Positions 8,221 through 15,808 of a stretch of 60,077 bases of DNA are shown piece by piece. The position numbers and the translations under genes were made by a program. The notes below the pieces were generated by a model. It had not been told where the DNA came from. It made no database searches and was given only the letters and a program-made list of their open reading frames with translations. The first letter of the stretch is position 1. Every line of letters begins with the position of its first letter. The stretch is from Blastococcus sp. MG754426 (GTDB lineage Bacteria; Actinomycetota; Actinomycetes; Mycobacteriales; Geodermatophilaceae): positions 1-60,077 of the forward strand of contig NZ_SSXC01000017.1 in assembly GCF_021699055.1 (NCBI RefSeq), in the 5' to 3' direction.

Positions 8221-8249
8221 GTGTCGACGACGAGGAGTGTGCATCCCGG

Positions 8250-9440
8250 ATGAGCGCTGACGCCGAGGACTCCGGGGGAGCGGTGGCCGGCCCGCTCTCC
8301 GGCCTGCTGGTGGCGGACTTCTCCCGCATCCTGGCCGGGCCCTACTCGACGATGCTGCTCGCCGACCTCGGCGCCGAGGTGGTCAAGGTGGAGGGCCCGA
8401 ACGGGGACGACACCCGCACCTGGCAGCCGCCGGTGCGCGACGGCGTCTCGACGTACTACATGGGCGCCAACCGGAACAAGCGCTCGGTCGCCCTCGACCT
8501 GAAGGACCCCGCCGACCGGTCGGCCGCGCAGGAGCTGGCCCGCCGCGCGGACGTGCTGGTCGAGAACTTCAAGCCCGGCGGCCTGGCCCGCTTCGGCCTG
8601 GACTACGACGCCGTCGCGCGCACCAACCCCGGCGTCGTCTACGCCTCGATCAGCGGCTTCGGCAGCGCGCCCGAGGGGGCGTCGCTCCCGGGCTACGACC
8701 TCATCGTGCAGGCGATCTCGGGGTTCATGAGCCTCACCGGCGACCCCGACGGCTCGCCCTACCGCGGCGGGGTCGCGCTCTTCGACGTCATGGCCGGCCT
8801 GCACGCCACCATCGGCGTGCTCTCGGCGCTGAACCACCGGCACGCCACCGGGCGGGGGCAGCACATCGAGGTCAACCTGCTCTCCTCGGCGCTCTCGGGG
8901 CTGGTCAACCAGACCAGCGCCTACGTCGCCGGCGGCGTGGTGCCCTTCCGCATGGGCAACAGCCACCCCAGCCTCTTCCCCTACGAGCCGCTGCCCTGCG
9001 CCGACGGCGACCTGATCGTCACCGCCGGGAACAACGGCCAGTTCCGCAAGCTCGTGGAGGTGCTCGGCGTGCCCGAGCTCGCCGACGACCCGCGGTTCAG
9101 CCGCAACGAGGACCGCACCGCCAACCGCGACGAGCTGCGCCCGCTGCTGGTCGAGCGGCTGCGCACCCGCAGCAAGCAGGAGTGGTTCCGCGACATCATC
9201 GGCGCCGGCGTGCCGTGCGGGCCGATCAACACGATCGACCAGGGCGTCGCCTTCGCCCAGGAGGTCGGCCTGGACCCCGTCGTGGAGGTGGGGGAGGGCG
9301 CCGCCGCGGTGCCGACCGTGCGGAACCCGATCACCTTCTCCGAGACGCCGCCGGCCTACCGGCTGCCACCGCCGGGCCTGGACGAGCACGGCGCGGAGAT
9401 CCGCCGCTGGCTCGGCGCACCCGAGGAGGGCACCCGGTGA
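8250..9440 (+). CDS. CaiB/BaiF (family III) CoA-transferase
   Basis: The protein is 396 aa, the usual family III length. Hallmarks are LLVADFSRILAGPYSTMLLADLGAEVVKVE at the N-terminus (quoted here as two joined blocks, FSRILAGPYS and ADLGAEVVKVE), NRNKRSVALDL, VENFKPG, SISGFG, and the catalytic aspartate D179 in LFDVMAG. These enzymes move CoA between carboxylic acids through a mixed anhydride on that Asp. ATG 8250 is chosen because the open frame upstream runs through the promoter region, and GAGGAG lies about 14 nt before this ATG. The downstream citryl-CoA-lyase-like gene overlaps by GTGA, so this enzyme most likely activates the acid which that lyase cleaves. Confidence 0.9.
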   Translation: MSADAEDSGGAVAGPLSGLLVADFSRILAGPYSTMLLADLGAEVVKVEGPNGDDTRTWQPPVRDGVSTYYMGANRNKRSVALDLKDPADRSAAQELARRADVLVENFKPGGLARFGLDYDAVARTNPGVVYASISGFGSAPEGASLPGYDLIVQAISGFMSLTGDPDGSPYRGGVALFDVMAGLHATIGVLSALNHRHATGRGQHIEVNLLSSALSGLVNQTSAYVAGGVVPFRMGNSHPSLFPYEPLPCADGDLIVTAGNNGQFRKLVEVLGVPELADDPRFSRNEDRTANRDELRPLLVERLRTRSKQEWFRDIIGAGVPCGPINTIDQGVAFAQEVGLDPVVEVGEGAAAVPTVRNPITFSETPPAYRLPPPGLDEHGAEIRRWLGAPEEGTR

Positions 9441-10282
9441 CCGCCGAGAACCCGCAGCCTCCCCGGTACCCGACGGCGCTCGGCGCCTCCAGCCTGGAGT
9501 CGATCACCCTGCTGGGCACGGACCTCGCCCGCGACGTGATGGGCACCGTGGGCTTCGGGGAGCTGGCCTTCTGGCTGGCCACCCAGCGGCGGCCCACGGC
9601 AGGGGAGACCCGCGTGTTCGAGGCGGTCCTGGCCGCGCTCGCCGACCACGGGTTCACCCCCACCGCGATCGTCACCCGGCTCACCTACCTCTCGGCGCCG
9701 GACTCGATCCAGGGCGCCCTGGCGGCCGGTCTGCTCGGCGGCGGGTCCCGCTTCCTCGGCGTCACGGAGGACTGCGGCCGCTTCCTGCACGACGTGCTCA
9801 CCCGGGTGGAGGGCGGCCTCCCCACCGACGACGCCGGCTGGGACGCGCTCGCCCTGGAGACGGTGACGGCGCAGCGGGCGGCCGGTCGGTTCGTCCCGGG
9901 GCTCGGCCACCACGTGCACAAGCAGGGCGACCCGCGCACCCCGCGGCTGTTCGAGATCGCCGCCCAGGAAGGCCTGGTGGGCCCCCACCTGCAGCTGTTC
10001 GCCGCCATCGGCCGCACCCACGAGCAGGTGCTGGGCAAGCGGCTCCCGCTCAACGGCGCCGGTGTGTGCGGCGCGGCCCTGGCCGACCTCGGGCTGCCGA
10101 TGGAGCTGCTGCGCGGCTTCGCCCTGCTGGCCCGCACCGCCGGGCTGATCGGCCAGCTGGCCGAGGAGCTGCGGCACCCGGTGGCCAACGACGTCTTCCT
10201 CTCGGTCGACCTCAACAACCAGCCGGTCGAGCCCGATCCGTTCGTCCCCGCGCCGCTGCCCGGCGCCGGGTCCCAGGGCTGA
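9437..10282 (+). CDS. Citryl-CoA-lyase-like (citrate synthase superfamily) enzyme
   Basis: The protein is 281 aa, shorter than citrate synthase (about 370-430 aa) and matching stand-alone citryl-CoA lyases. The citrate-synthase active-site signature is present as GLGHHVHKQGDPR, with H158/H159 and D165; a C-terminal NGAGVCGAALADLG helix region also fits. The reaction would be reversible cleavage of a 3-hydroxy-3-carboxyacyl-CoA to acetyl-CoA plus a 2-oxo acid; the real substrate is unknown. The GTG start overlaps the CoA-transferase stop (GTGA), so the two are co-translated. Activation by the transferase followed by cleavage here would be analogous to citrate lyase chemistry. Confidence 0.8.
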   Translation: MTAENPQPPRYPTALGASSLESITLLGTDLARDVMGTVGFGELAFWLATQRRPTAGETRVFEAVLAALADHGFTPTAIVTRLTYLSAPDSIQGALAAGLLGGGSRFLGVTEDCGRFLHDVLTRVEGGLPTDDAGWDALALETVTAQRAAGRFVPGLGHHVHKQGDPRTPRLFEIAAQEGLVGPHLQLFAAIGRTHEQVLGKRLPLNGAGVCGAALADLGLPMELLRGFALLARTAGLIGQLAEELRHPVANDVFLSVDLNNQPVEPDPFVPAPLPGAGSQG

Positions 10283-10292
10283 GGGGCCGGCC

Positions 10293-11264
10293 GTGCGCGC
10301 CGCCGTCCTGCACACGCCGGGGGAGACCCCGGAGCTGCGCGAGCACCCCGACCCCGGGCCCGCCAGCGACCGCACCGTCGTGCGGGTGACCGCGGCGCCC
10401 CTCGTGCCGCTCGACCTCCTGTGCGCCTCGGGCACCTCCTACTTCGGGCGCCCCGCGGTGCCCTACGTGCCCGGGGTGCAGGGCGTGGGCGTGGTCGAGA
10501 GCGGGCCCGGCCACGCGCCGGGCACGCGGGTCTGGTTCAGCACCACCGCCGGCATGGCCCCCGGCGACGGCAGCCTCGCGGAGCGGTGCGCGGTGCCGGC
10601 CGAGGACGCCGTCCCCGTGGCCGCCGACGTCGACGACGCCGCGCTGGCCGCGCTCGGGCTCTCCGCCGTCGCCGCGTGGATGTCGCTGACCTGGCGCGGT
10701 GGTCTGCAGCGCGGCGAGCACGTGCTCGTGCTCGGCGCCGGCGGCGCGGTCGGGCAGTCGGCGGTGGGCGCGGCGCGGCTGCTGGGCGCCGGCCGCGTCG
10801 TGGCAGCGGCCCGCTCGGCCGCGGCCCGGGAGCGGGCGCTGGCGGCGGGCGCCGACGCGGTCGTGGCCCTGGACGCCGACGTCGAGACGCTCGCGGAGCG
10901 GTTCGCCGAGGCGGCCGGCGGCCGGCTGGACCTCGTCGTCGACCCCGTCTTCGGCGCGGCCGCGACGGCCGCGGCGCGGGCGCTCTCCGCCGGCGGGCGG
11001 CTGGTCAACCTGGGCGGCGCCTCCGGGGACACCGCGGAGTTCTCCTCCGCGGTGCTGCGCGGCAAGGCGGCGGCGGTGCTCGGGTACACGAACAACGCGC
11101 TGACTCCCGCGCAGCGGGCCGAGGCCGTCGGCTCGATCGCCCGCGAGGCGGCGGCCGGCCGGCTGGCGGTCGCCCACGAGCGGGTGCCGCTGGCCGACGT
11201 CGCCGGCGCCTGGCGGCGGCAGGCCACCGGTGACCCCGGCGTCCGGCTGGTCCTGACGCCCTGA
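10293..11264 (+). CDS. MDR-family NAD(P)H-dependent oxidoreductase, quinone-reductase-like
   Basis: The protein is 323 aa, starting with GTG 10 nt after the lyase. It is a medium-chain dehydrogenase/reductase: GroES-like N-terminal domain (YVPGVQGVGVVESG) and a Rossmann domain with VLVLGAGGAVGQSAVG near residue 150. The zinc-binding Cys and His residues of alcohol dehydrogenases and the four-Cys structural lobe are absent, so it fits the zinc-free quinone oxidoreductase/enoyl reductase branch. In this operon it could reduce the ring-cleavage product or a maleylacetate-like intermediate, but no substrate can be read from sequence. Confidence 0.82.
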   Translation: MRAAVLHTPGETPELREHPDPGPASDRTVVRVTAAPLVPLDLLCASGTSYFGRPAVPYVPGVQGVGVVESGPGHAPGTRVWFSTTAGMAPGDGSLAERCAVPAEDAVPVAADVDDAALAALGLSAVAAWMSLTWRGGLQRGEHVLVLGAGGAVGQSAVGAARLLGAGRVVAAARSAAARERALAAGADAVVALDADVETLAERFAEAAGGRLDLVVDPVFGAAATAAARALSAGGRLVNLGGASGDTAEFSSAVLRGKAAAVLGYTNNALTPAQRAEAVGSIAREAAAGRLAVAHERVPLADVAGAWRRQATGDPGVRLVLTP

Positions 11265-11303
11265 ACGAGCAGGCCCCGCGCGGGAACCGCGAGGGGAGGA
11301 GGT

Positions 11304-11325
11304 GCGCGGCCGGCAGCGGCCGCGC
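11304..11325. repeat. 9-bp inverted repeat before the dioxygenase
   Basis: GCGCGGCCG-GCAG-CGGCCGCGC is a perfect stem with a 4-nt loop, 20 nt before the GTG of the dioxygenase. It could be an internal terminator, a processing stem or a regulator site within the operon. Confidence 0.4.
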
Positions 11326-11345
11326 CGGACGGCAGGAGGACCGTC

Positions 11346-12209
11346 GTGGACCTGGTGACCGAGGAGAACATCACCGACCTCGCGGTGGAGCGCTGGGCCA
11401 CCGCCCGCGACCCGCGGCTGGCGGAGGTCATGACCGCGCTCGTGCGGCACCTGCACGACTTCGCCCGCGAGGTGCGGCTGACCGAGGACGAGTGGATGGC
11501 CGCCGTCCAGTGGCTGACCGCCACCGGGAAGATCAGCACCGAGAAGCGCGAGGAGTTCATCCTCGCCTCCGACGTGGTGGGCCTGTCGATGCTCGTCGTC
11601 CAGATGAACCACCGGCTCGACCCGGAGGCGACCCCGGCCACGGTGCTGGGCCCCTTCCACATCGAGGGGTCCCCGGAGCTCGGGTACGGCGACGACATGT
11701 CCGACGGGCTGCCCGGCACCCCGCTGTACCTGCACGGCCGGGTCACCGACCTCGACGGCGCCCCGGTGGCCGGCGCCGTGCTCGACGTCTGGCAGTCGGA
11801 CTCCGAGGGCCTCTACGAGTCCCAGCTCGCCGAGGTGGACGAGGCGCGGCTGCGGGCCAAGTACACGACCGACGACGACGGCCGGTACTGCCTGCGCACG
11901 ATCGCCCCGCTGGGCTACTCGATCCCGATGGACGGACCGGTCGGCGACCTGGTGGCGCGCACGGAGATCAGCCACTTCCGGCCGGCGCACATCCACTTCC
12001 TGATCAACGTGCCCGGCTTCGAGCCGCTGATCACCCACCTGTTCCAGGAGGGCGCGCAGTACCTGGACAGCGACGTCGTCTTCGGGACGAAGCAGGAGCT
12101 GGTGACCGCCTTCGAGGAGCGGGAGCCGGGGGCCACGCCCGACGGCGGTTCGATCGACGTGCCGTGGCTGGAGTCGCGCTACGACTTCGTGCTCCAGCGG
12201 CGCGCCTGA
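11346..12209 (+). CDS. Intradiol ring-cleavage dioxygenase, hydroxyquinol/catechol 1,2-type
   Basis: The protein is 287 aa. Residues 5-95 match the helical N-terminal dimerisation domain of catechol/hydroxyquinol 1,2-dioxygenases (LTEDEW, REEFILASDVVG). The catalytic beta-sandwich holds the Fe(III) ligands Y157 (GLYES), Y191 (LGYSIP), H215 and H217 (RPAHIHF), with spacing like known hydroxyquinol dioxygenases. It opens a catechol or trihydroxybenzene ring between the hydroxyls; with hydroxyquinol the product would be maleylacetate. The GTG start has an AGGAGG ribosome binding site. It is the last gene of the CoA-transferase operon and is followed by a strong hairpin. Confidence 0.88.
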   Translation: MDLVTEENITDLAVERWATARDPRLAEVMTALVRHLHDFAREVRLTEDEWMAAVQWLTATGKISTEKREEFILASDVVGLSMLVVQMNHRLDPEATPATVLGPFHIEGSPELGYGDDMSDGLPGTPLYLHGRVTDLDGAPVAGAVLDVWQSDSEGLYESQLAEVDEARLRAKYTTDDDGRYCLRTIAPLGYSIPMDGPVGDLVARTEISHFRPAHIHFLINVPGFEPLITHLFQEGAQYLDSDVVFGTKQELVTAFEEREPGATPDGGSIDVPWLESRYDFVLQRRA

Positions 12210-12213
12210 ACGC

Positions 12214-12249
12214 CCGCGCGGCGGTGCGGTCGGCCGCGCCGCCGCGCGG
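12214..12249 (+). terminator. Terminator after the dioxygenase operon
   Basis: CCGCGCGGCGG (12214-12224) pairs perfectly with CCGCCGCGCGG (12239-12249) across a 14-nt loop that can itself fold. It begins 5 nt after the stop codon. Confidence 0.6.
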
Positions 12250-12298
12250 TGCCCGCCCGGCGGGGACCGCGTCCGCCGTGCGTGCCCGACCGGGTCGT

Positions 12299-12304
12299 GG
12301 GTAG
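12299..12304 (+). promoter_or_regulatory. GGGTAG -10 candidate for the hemerythrin-esterase gene
   Basis: GGGTAG lies 48 nt before the GTG at 12353, allowing a leader of about 40 nt that includes a strong GAGGAGG ribosome binding site. It is of the same type as the element before several other genes here. Confidence 0.4.
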
Positions 12305-12352
12305 GAGCCGCCCCGACCGGTTGCGCACGACGGAGAGACGAGGAGGCCACCC

Positions 12353-13948
12353 GTGGCCCTGGACTACCCGACCCTGCCCGGCGACATCGACCACCTGATC
12401 GCCGACGACCACGCGATCGTCGAGCGGCAGTTCCAGCACCTGGAGGCCGGCCGCGGCAACCGCCGCGTGCTGGTGGACCAGGTCGCCTTCGAGCTGGCGC
12501 TGCACGCGTTCGCCGAGGAGACGGTGCTCTACCCGATCTGGACCGAGATCGGGATGACCGACGAGCACGACGACGCCGAGCACGAGCACCAGGAGATCAA
12601 GGAGCTGCTCGTCGTGCTCGGCCGCACCGAGCCGGGCGAGCAGGAGTTCGAGGAGGCGCTCGCCAAGCTCATCGGCGTCGTCCGGCACCACGTGGACGAC
12701 GAGGAGACCGACGAGCTGCCGGAGTTCCGCCGCAAGGCCGGCCCCGACCGCATGGCGCAGCTGGGCAGGGAGTTCCTGGCCGCCAAGCGGCAGGCGCCGA
12801 CCCGGCCGCACCCGCACGCCCCGGACGAGGGCATCGCGGAGCGGATCGCGGGCATGCTGGCCAAGCCGCTGGACCACGTCCGCGACCTGCTCTCCGGCAA
12901 GCAGAAGGAGATGGCCACCGACGCCTCCGGGCTGCTCGACCCGCAGGCGCAGGCGATCGTCGACGCCCACTCCTCGCTCGGCCCGCTGCCCGTCGAGATC
13001 CTCGAGCCCGACCAGGCACGCAAGCAGCCCGGCCCCGACGACGCGGTGAAGAAGGTCATGGCCGACAGGGGCATCGAGGGGCCGGAGCCGGTCGGCTCGG
13101 TCGAGGACATCGTGATCCCCGACGCCGCCGGCGGTCAGATGCGCATGCGCGTCTACCAGCCCGCCGACGCGGGCCCCGAACCGCTCCCGGTGGTCTTCTG
13201 GATCCACGGCGGCGGCTGGGTGCTGTTCGACATCGACACCTACGACGCCTCCTGCCGCGGGCTCACCGACAAGGCCCGCGCCATGGTCGTCAGCCCCGAC
13301 TACCGCCGCGCCCCCGAGGCGGTCTTCCCGGCCGCGCACGACGACGTCCTGACCGCCTACCGCTGGGTCGTGCAGCACGCCGCCGAGCTGGGTGGTGACC
13401 CGGCGCGCATCGGCATCGGCGGCGAGTCGGTCGGGGGGACCATGGCCGCGGCGACGGTGCTCCAGCTCGCGCAGGCCGGCGAACCGGTGCCCGCGGCCGC
13501 CGTCTGCGTCTACCCGCTCACCACGGGCGAGCAGGTCGGCGAGTCGATGGCGGACGCCGCCGACGGCCGCCCCCTCAACCGTGCACTCCTCTCCTGGATG
13601 GCCATGCACGCCTTCGAGGGGAAGCCGGATGCAGCGGCGGATCCGCGGGTCGACCTCCTGGGCTGGGGCCGCGAGCAGCTGGCGGTCATGCCGCCGACGC
13701 TGGTGGTCACCGGCGAGCGCGACGTCCTGCGCAGCCAGGGGCAGCGGTTCGCGGAGAACCTCCAGGCGGCCGGCGTGCCCACGACGCACCGCTACTACCC
13801 CGGCGTCATGCACGAGTTCTTCGGCGCCGCCGCGGTCCTCGACAAGGCCGAGCAGGCGCAGCAGGAGGCGGCGCAGCACTTCGTGCGGGCCTTCGGGGCC
13901 GCCCGGCCTCCCGTGGGCGTCGCGCCGTCCGGCCGCACGGTCCGGTGA
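12353..13948 (+). CDS. Hemerythrin-HHE / HSL-family alpha/beta-hydrolase fusion
   Basis: The protein is 531 aa. Residues 1-145 are a hemerythrin-like four-helix bundle with HxxxE-type metal ligands (H20, H51, E55, a His near 79, H113), which could hold a di-iron site. Residues about 155-225 are a helical linker. Residues 235-515 are a hormone-sensitive-lipase-type esterase: HGGGW (285-289) oxyanion motif, nucleophile S359 in GGESVGG, D457 in GERD and H487 in MHEFF. The two halves are in one uninterrupted frame. The GTG start follows a strong ribosome binding site (GAGGAGG). The combination suggests an oxygen-, iron- or NO-sensing domain controlling a carboxylesterase, which is inference. It is monocistronic or leads into the DUF421 gene. 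Confidence 0.88.
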   Translation: MALDYPTLPGDIDHLIADDHAIVERQFQHLEAGRGNRRVLVDQVAFELALHAFAEETVLYPIWTEIGMTDEHDDAEHEHQEIKELLVVLGRTEPGEQEFEEALAKLIGVVRHHVDDEETDELPEFRRKAGPDRMAQLGREFLAAKRQAPTRPHPHAPDEGIAERIAGMLAKPLDHVRDLLSGKQKEMATDASGLLDPQAQAIVDAHSSLGPLPVEILEPDQARKQPGPDDAVKKVMADRGIEGPEPVGSVEDIVIPDAAGGQMRMRVYQPADAGPEPLPVVFWIHGGGWVLFDIDTYDASCRGLTDKARAMVVSPDYRRAPEAVFPAAHDDVLTAYRWVVQHAAELGGDPARIGIGGESVGGTMAAATVLQLAQAGEPVPAAAVCVYPLTTGEQVGESMADAADGRPLNRALLSWMAMHAFEGKPDAAADPRVDLLGWGREQLAVMPPTLVVTGERDVLRSQGQRFAENLQAAGVPTTHRYYPGVMHEFFGAAAVLDKAEQAQQEAAQHFVRAFGAARPPVGVAPSGRTVR

Positions 13949-13996
13949 CGATGCCGGGGCGGCGGCCCGGCTGACGGTACGGGCGGGACCGGACCG

Positions 13997-14002
13997 GGGT
14001 AG
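13997..14002 (+). promoter_or_regulatory. GGGTAG element 9 nt before ATG 14012
   Basis: GGGTAG followed by 9 nt and the ATG of the DUF421 gene, with no ribosome binding site. This is consistent with a leaderless SigB/SigF-like promoter. Confidence 0.5.
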
Positions 14003-14011
14003 GGGCCACGC

Positions 14012-14527
14012 ATGTGGTTCGACTCCTGGTCCGATCTCGGCCGTGTCCTGGCGGTGGGGGCGAGCGCGTACGTCGCGCTCGTCGTCGTCCTCCGCTTCTC
14101 CGGCAAGCGGACGCTCGCGAAGCTCAACGCCTTCGACCTGGTCGTCACGGTGGCGCTCGGTTCGACGCTGGCGACGATCCTGCTCAGCGCCGACGTGAGC
14201 TGGGTGGAGGGCGTCGTCGCGCTCGCCCTCCTCGCGGCGCTCCAGTTCGTCATCGCGTGGGTCACCGTCCGGTGGCCCGCGTTCCGCGGGGTGGTGACGG
14301 CCGAGCCGACGCTGCTGCTCCGCGACGGGGAGCCGGTCGCGGAGGCGCTGCGGGAGCAGCGGGTCAGCATGGAGGAGATCCGGCAGGCCGTGCGCGCGAC
14401 CGGCTCGGGGGACGTCTCGTCGATCGGCGCGATCGTGCTGGAGTCCGACGGCTCGCTCAGCGTGATCTCGGCCGGGCAGATGGGCGACGGCTCGGGCCTC
14501 GACGGGGTCCGCCGCGCCGATCGCTGA
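14012..14527 (+). CDS. DUF421 / YetF-family membrane protein
   Basis: The protein is 171 aa. Three membrane segments (about residues 10-28, 40-58 and 65-85) are followed by a cytosolic domain with RFSGKRTLAKLNAFDLVVTVALGS (here split as RFSGKR and NAFDLVVTVALGS) and TLLLRDGEP, both typical of DUF421/YetF proteins. Their biochemical role is unknown; in Bacillus, relatives are found in spores and stressed cells. Start ATG 14012 is chosen because the GGGTAG element lies 9 nt upstream and the protein begins directly at the first helix. It faces a convergent dehydrogenase gene. Confidence 0.85.
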   Translation: MWFDSWSDLGRVLAVGASAYVALVVVLRFSGKRTLAKLNAFDLVVTVALGSTLATILLSADVSWVEGVVALALLAALQFVIAWVTVRWPAFRGVVTAEPTLLLRDGEPVAEALREQRVSMEEIRQAVRATGSGDVSSIGAIVLESDGSLSVISAGQMGDGSGLDGVRRADR

Positions 14528-14544
14528 GCTCGGGCCCTGCCCGC

Positions 14545-14577
14545 CGCGCCGCCGGGTACGCGGTCCCCGGCGGCGCG
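14545..14577. terminator. Bidirectional terminator between convergent genes
   Basis: CGCGCCGCCGGG (14545-14556) and CCCGGCGGCGCG (14566-14577) form a perfect 12-bp stem with a 9-nt loop. It lies centrally between the DUF421 stop and the stop of the dehydrogenase on the other strand. Confidence 0.65.
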
Positions 14578-14586
14578 ACGGGGCCG

Positions 14587-15795
14587 TCAGGGGGCGACGA
14601 CCGCCTTGGTCCAGCCGCTCTCGCGCCGGTCGAAGGTCTCGTAGGCGTCGAGCACCGAGGGCATGTCCTCGACCTGGGTGAGCACGGTCGAGGGGTCGAT
14701 CGCGCCGGTGCGGACCAGGTCGAGCAGGTGCGGGATGTACCGGCGGTGGTTGCAGTTGCCCATCTTCACCGTCAGGTTCTTGTTCATCGCCGCACCGATC
14801 GGATAGCTGGTCATCTCCGGCGGGTAGACGCCGATGATCCCGATCGTCCCGGCCTTGGCCACGGCCTGCACCGCCCACTGCGCCGCCTGGCTCGGGGCGT
14901 CCCCGGCGACCCAGTTCGCCCCCTGCGGGTTCTGCTCGGGCGCCACCTGCGCGCGCTCCTGGTCGAAGCTCCCCGCCTGCTGCTCGGCCGTCTCCGCTGC
15001 CGGGCCGGACTTCGGCCGCTGCGCGTCCACGCCGACGGCGTCGATGACGCGGTCGACGCCGATCCCGCCGGTGAGCTCCTGGACGACGGCGACCGGGTCC
15101 TCGGCGTTGAAGTCGATCGCCTCCGCGCCCCGTCCGCGCGCCTGGTCGAGCCGGCTGGCGATGCCGTCGACGACGAGCACCCGCCCGGCACCCTGCTGGA
15201 AGGCGCTCGTGACCGCGAACTGGCCGACCGGACCGGCGCCGAGCACCAGCACGGTGTCGCCGGGCCCCACCTCGGCCAGCCGCGCGCCGAACCAGGCCGT
15301 CGGGTAGATGTCCGACAGCAGGATCGCCTGGTCGTCGGTCACCTCCGGCGGCAGCCAGACCGGGCCCACGTGGGCGAACGGGATGCGGGCGTACTGGGCC
15401 TGCAGCCCGTCGACCGGGCCGGTGGTCTGCGGTCCGCCGAAGAAGCAGGTGCCGGCCGACGGGCCGTTCGGGTTCGCGTTGTCGCACTGCGCGTAGTAGC
15501 CGGCGCGGCAGTAGGAGCAGACGCCGCAGCCGACGGTGGACGGGATGACGACCCGGTCCCCGGCGCGCAGGTTGCGCACGCCCGGGCCGGTCTCGCGCAC
15601 CACGCCCACCGCCTCGTGGCCGAGGATGGTGCCCTCGACCATGCCCGACATGGTGCCGCGCACGAAGTGCAGGTCGGTGCCGCAGATGCCGCTCGCGGTG
15701 ATCTCCACGATCGCGTCGGTCGGGTCCTGGACGGTCGGGTCGGGGACGTCGTCCAACCGGATGTCCCCGACGCCGTGCCACACGACAGCCTTCAC
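14587..15795 (-). CDS. Zinc-dependent alcohol/formaldehyde dehydrogenase (FDH-like), copy 2
   Basis: The protein is 402 aa. It is a medium-chain zinc dehydrogenase: catalytic Cys in GICGTDLH, GHEAVG, the structural zinc lobe with CGVCSYC and a fourth Cys seven residues later, and VLVLGAGPVGQFAV for NAD binding. The overall order and the DIYPTAWFG block match glutathione-independent formaldehyde dehydrogenase/dismutase-like proteins. It would oxidise an aldehyde or alcohol with NAD, possibly formaldehyde to formate. It is 13 nt downstream of a paralogous gene on the same strand, with which it shares gene order and motifs, so the pair probably arose by tandem duplication and forms one operon. 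Confidence 0.88.
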   Translation of the reverse strand: MKAVVWHGVGDIRLDDVPDPTVQDPTDAIVEITASGICGTDLHFVRGTMSGMVEGTILGHEAVGVVRETGPGVRNLRAGDRVVIPSTVGCGVCSYCRAGYYAQCDNANPNGPSAGTCFFGGPQTTGPVDGLQAQYARIPFAHVGPVWLPPEVTDDQAILLSDIYPTAWFGARLAEVGPGDTVLVLGAGPVGQFAVTSAFQQGAGRVLVVDGIASRLDQARGRGAEAIDFNAEDPVAVVQELTGGIGVDRVIDAVGVDAQRPKSGPAAETAEQQAGSFDQERAQVAPEQNPQGANWVAGDAPSQAAQWAVQAVAKAGTIGIIGVYPPEMTSYPIGAAMNKNLTVKMGNCNHRRYIPHLLDLVRTGAIDPSTVLTQVEDMPSVLDAYETFDRRESGWTKAVVAP

Positions 15796-15808
15796 GTCCG
15801 TTCTCCTC

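Noticed and set aside
12179-15781. 1200-codon open frame on the minus strand
   Set aside because: It covers the hemerythrin-esterase and DUF421 genes and part of the dehydrogenase in the wrong frame. Composition is low complexity and no motif is present.
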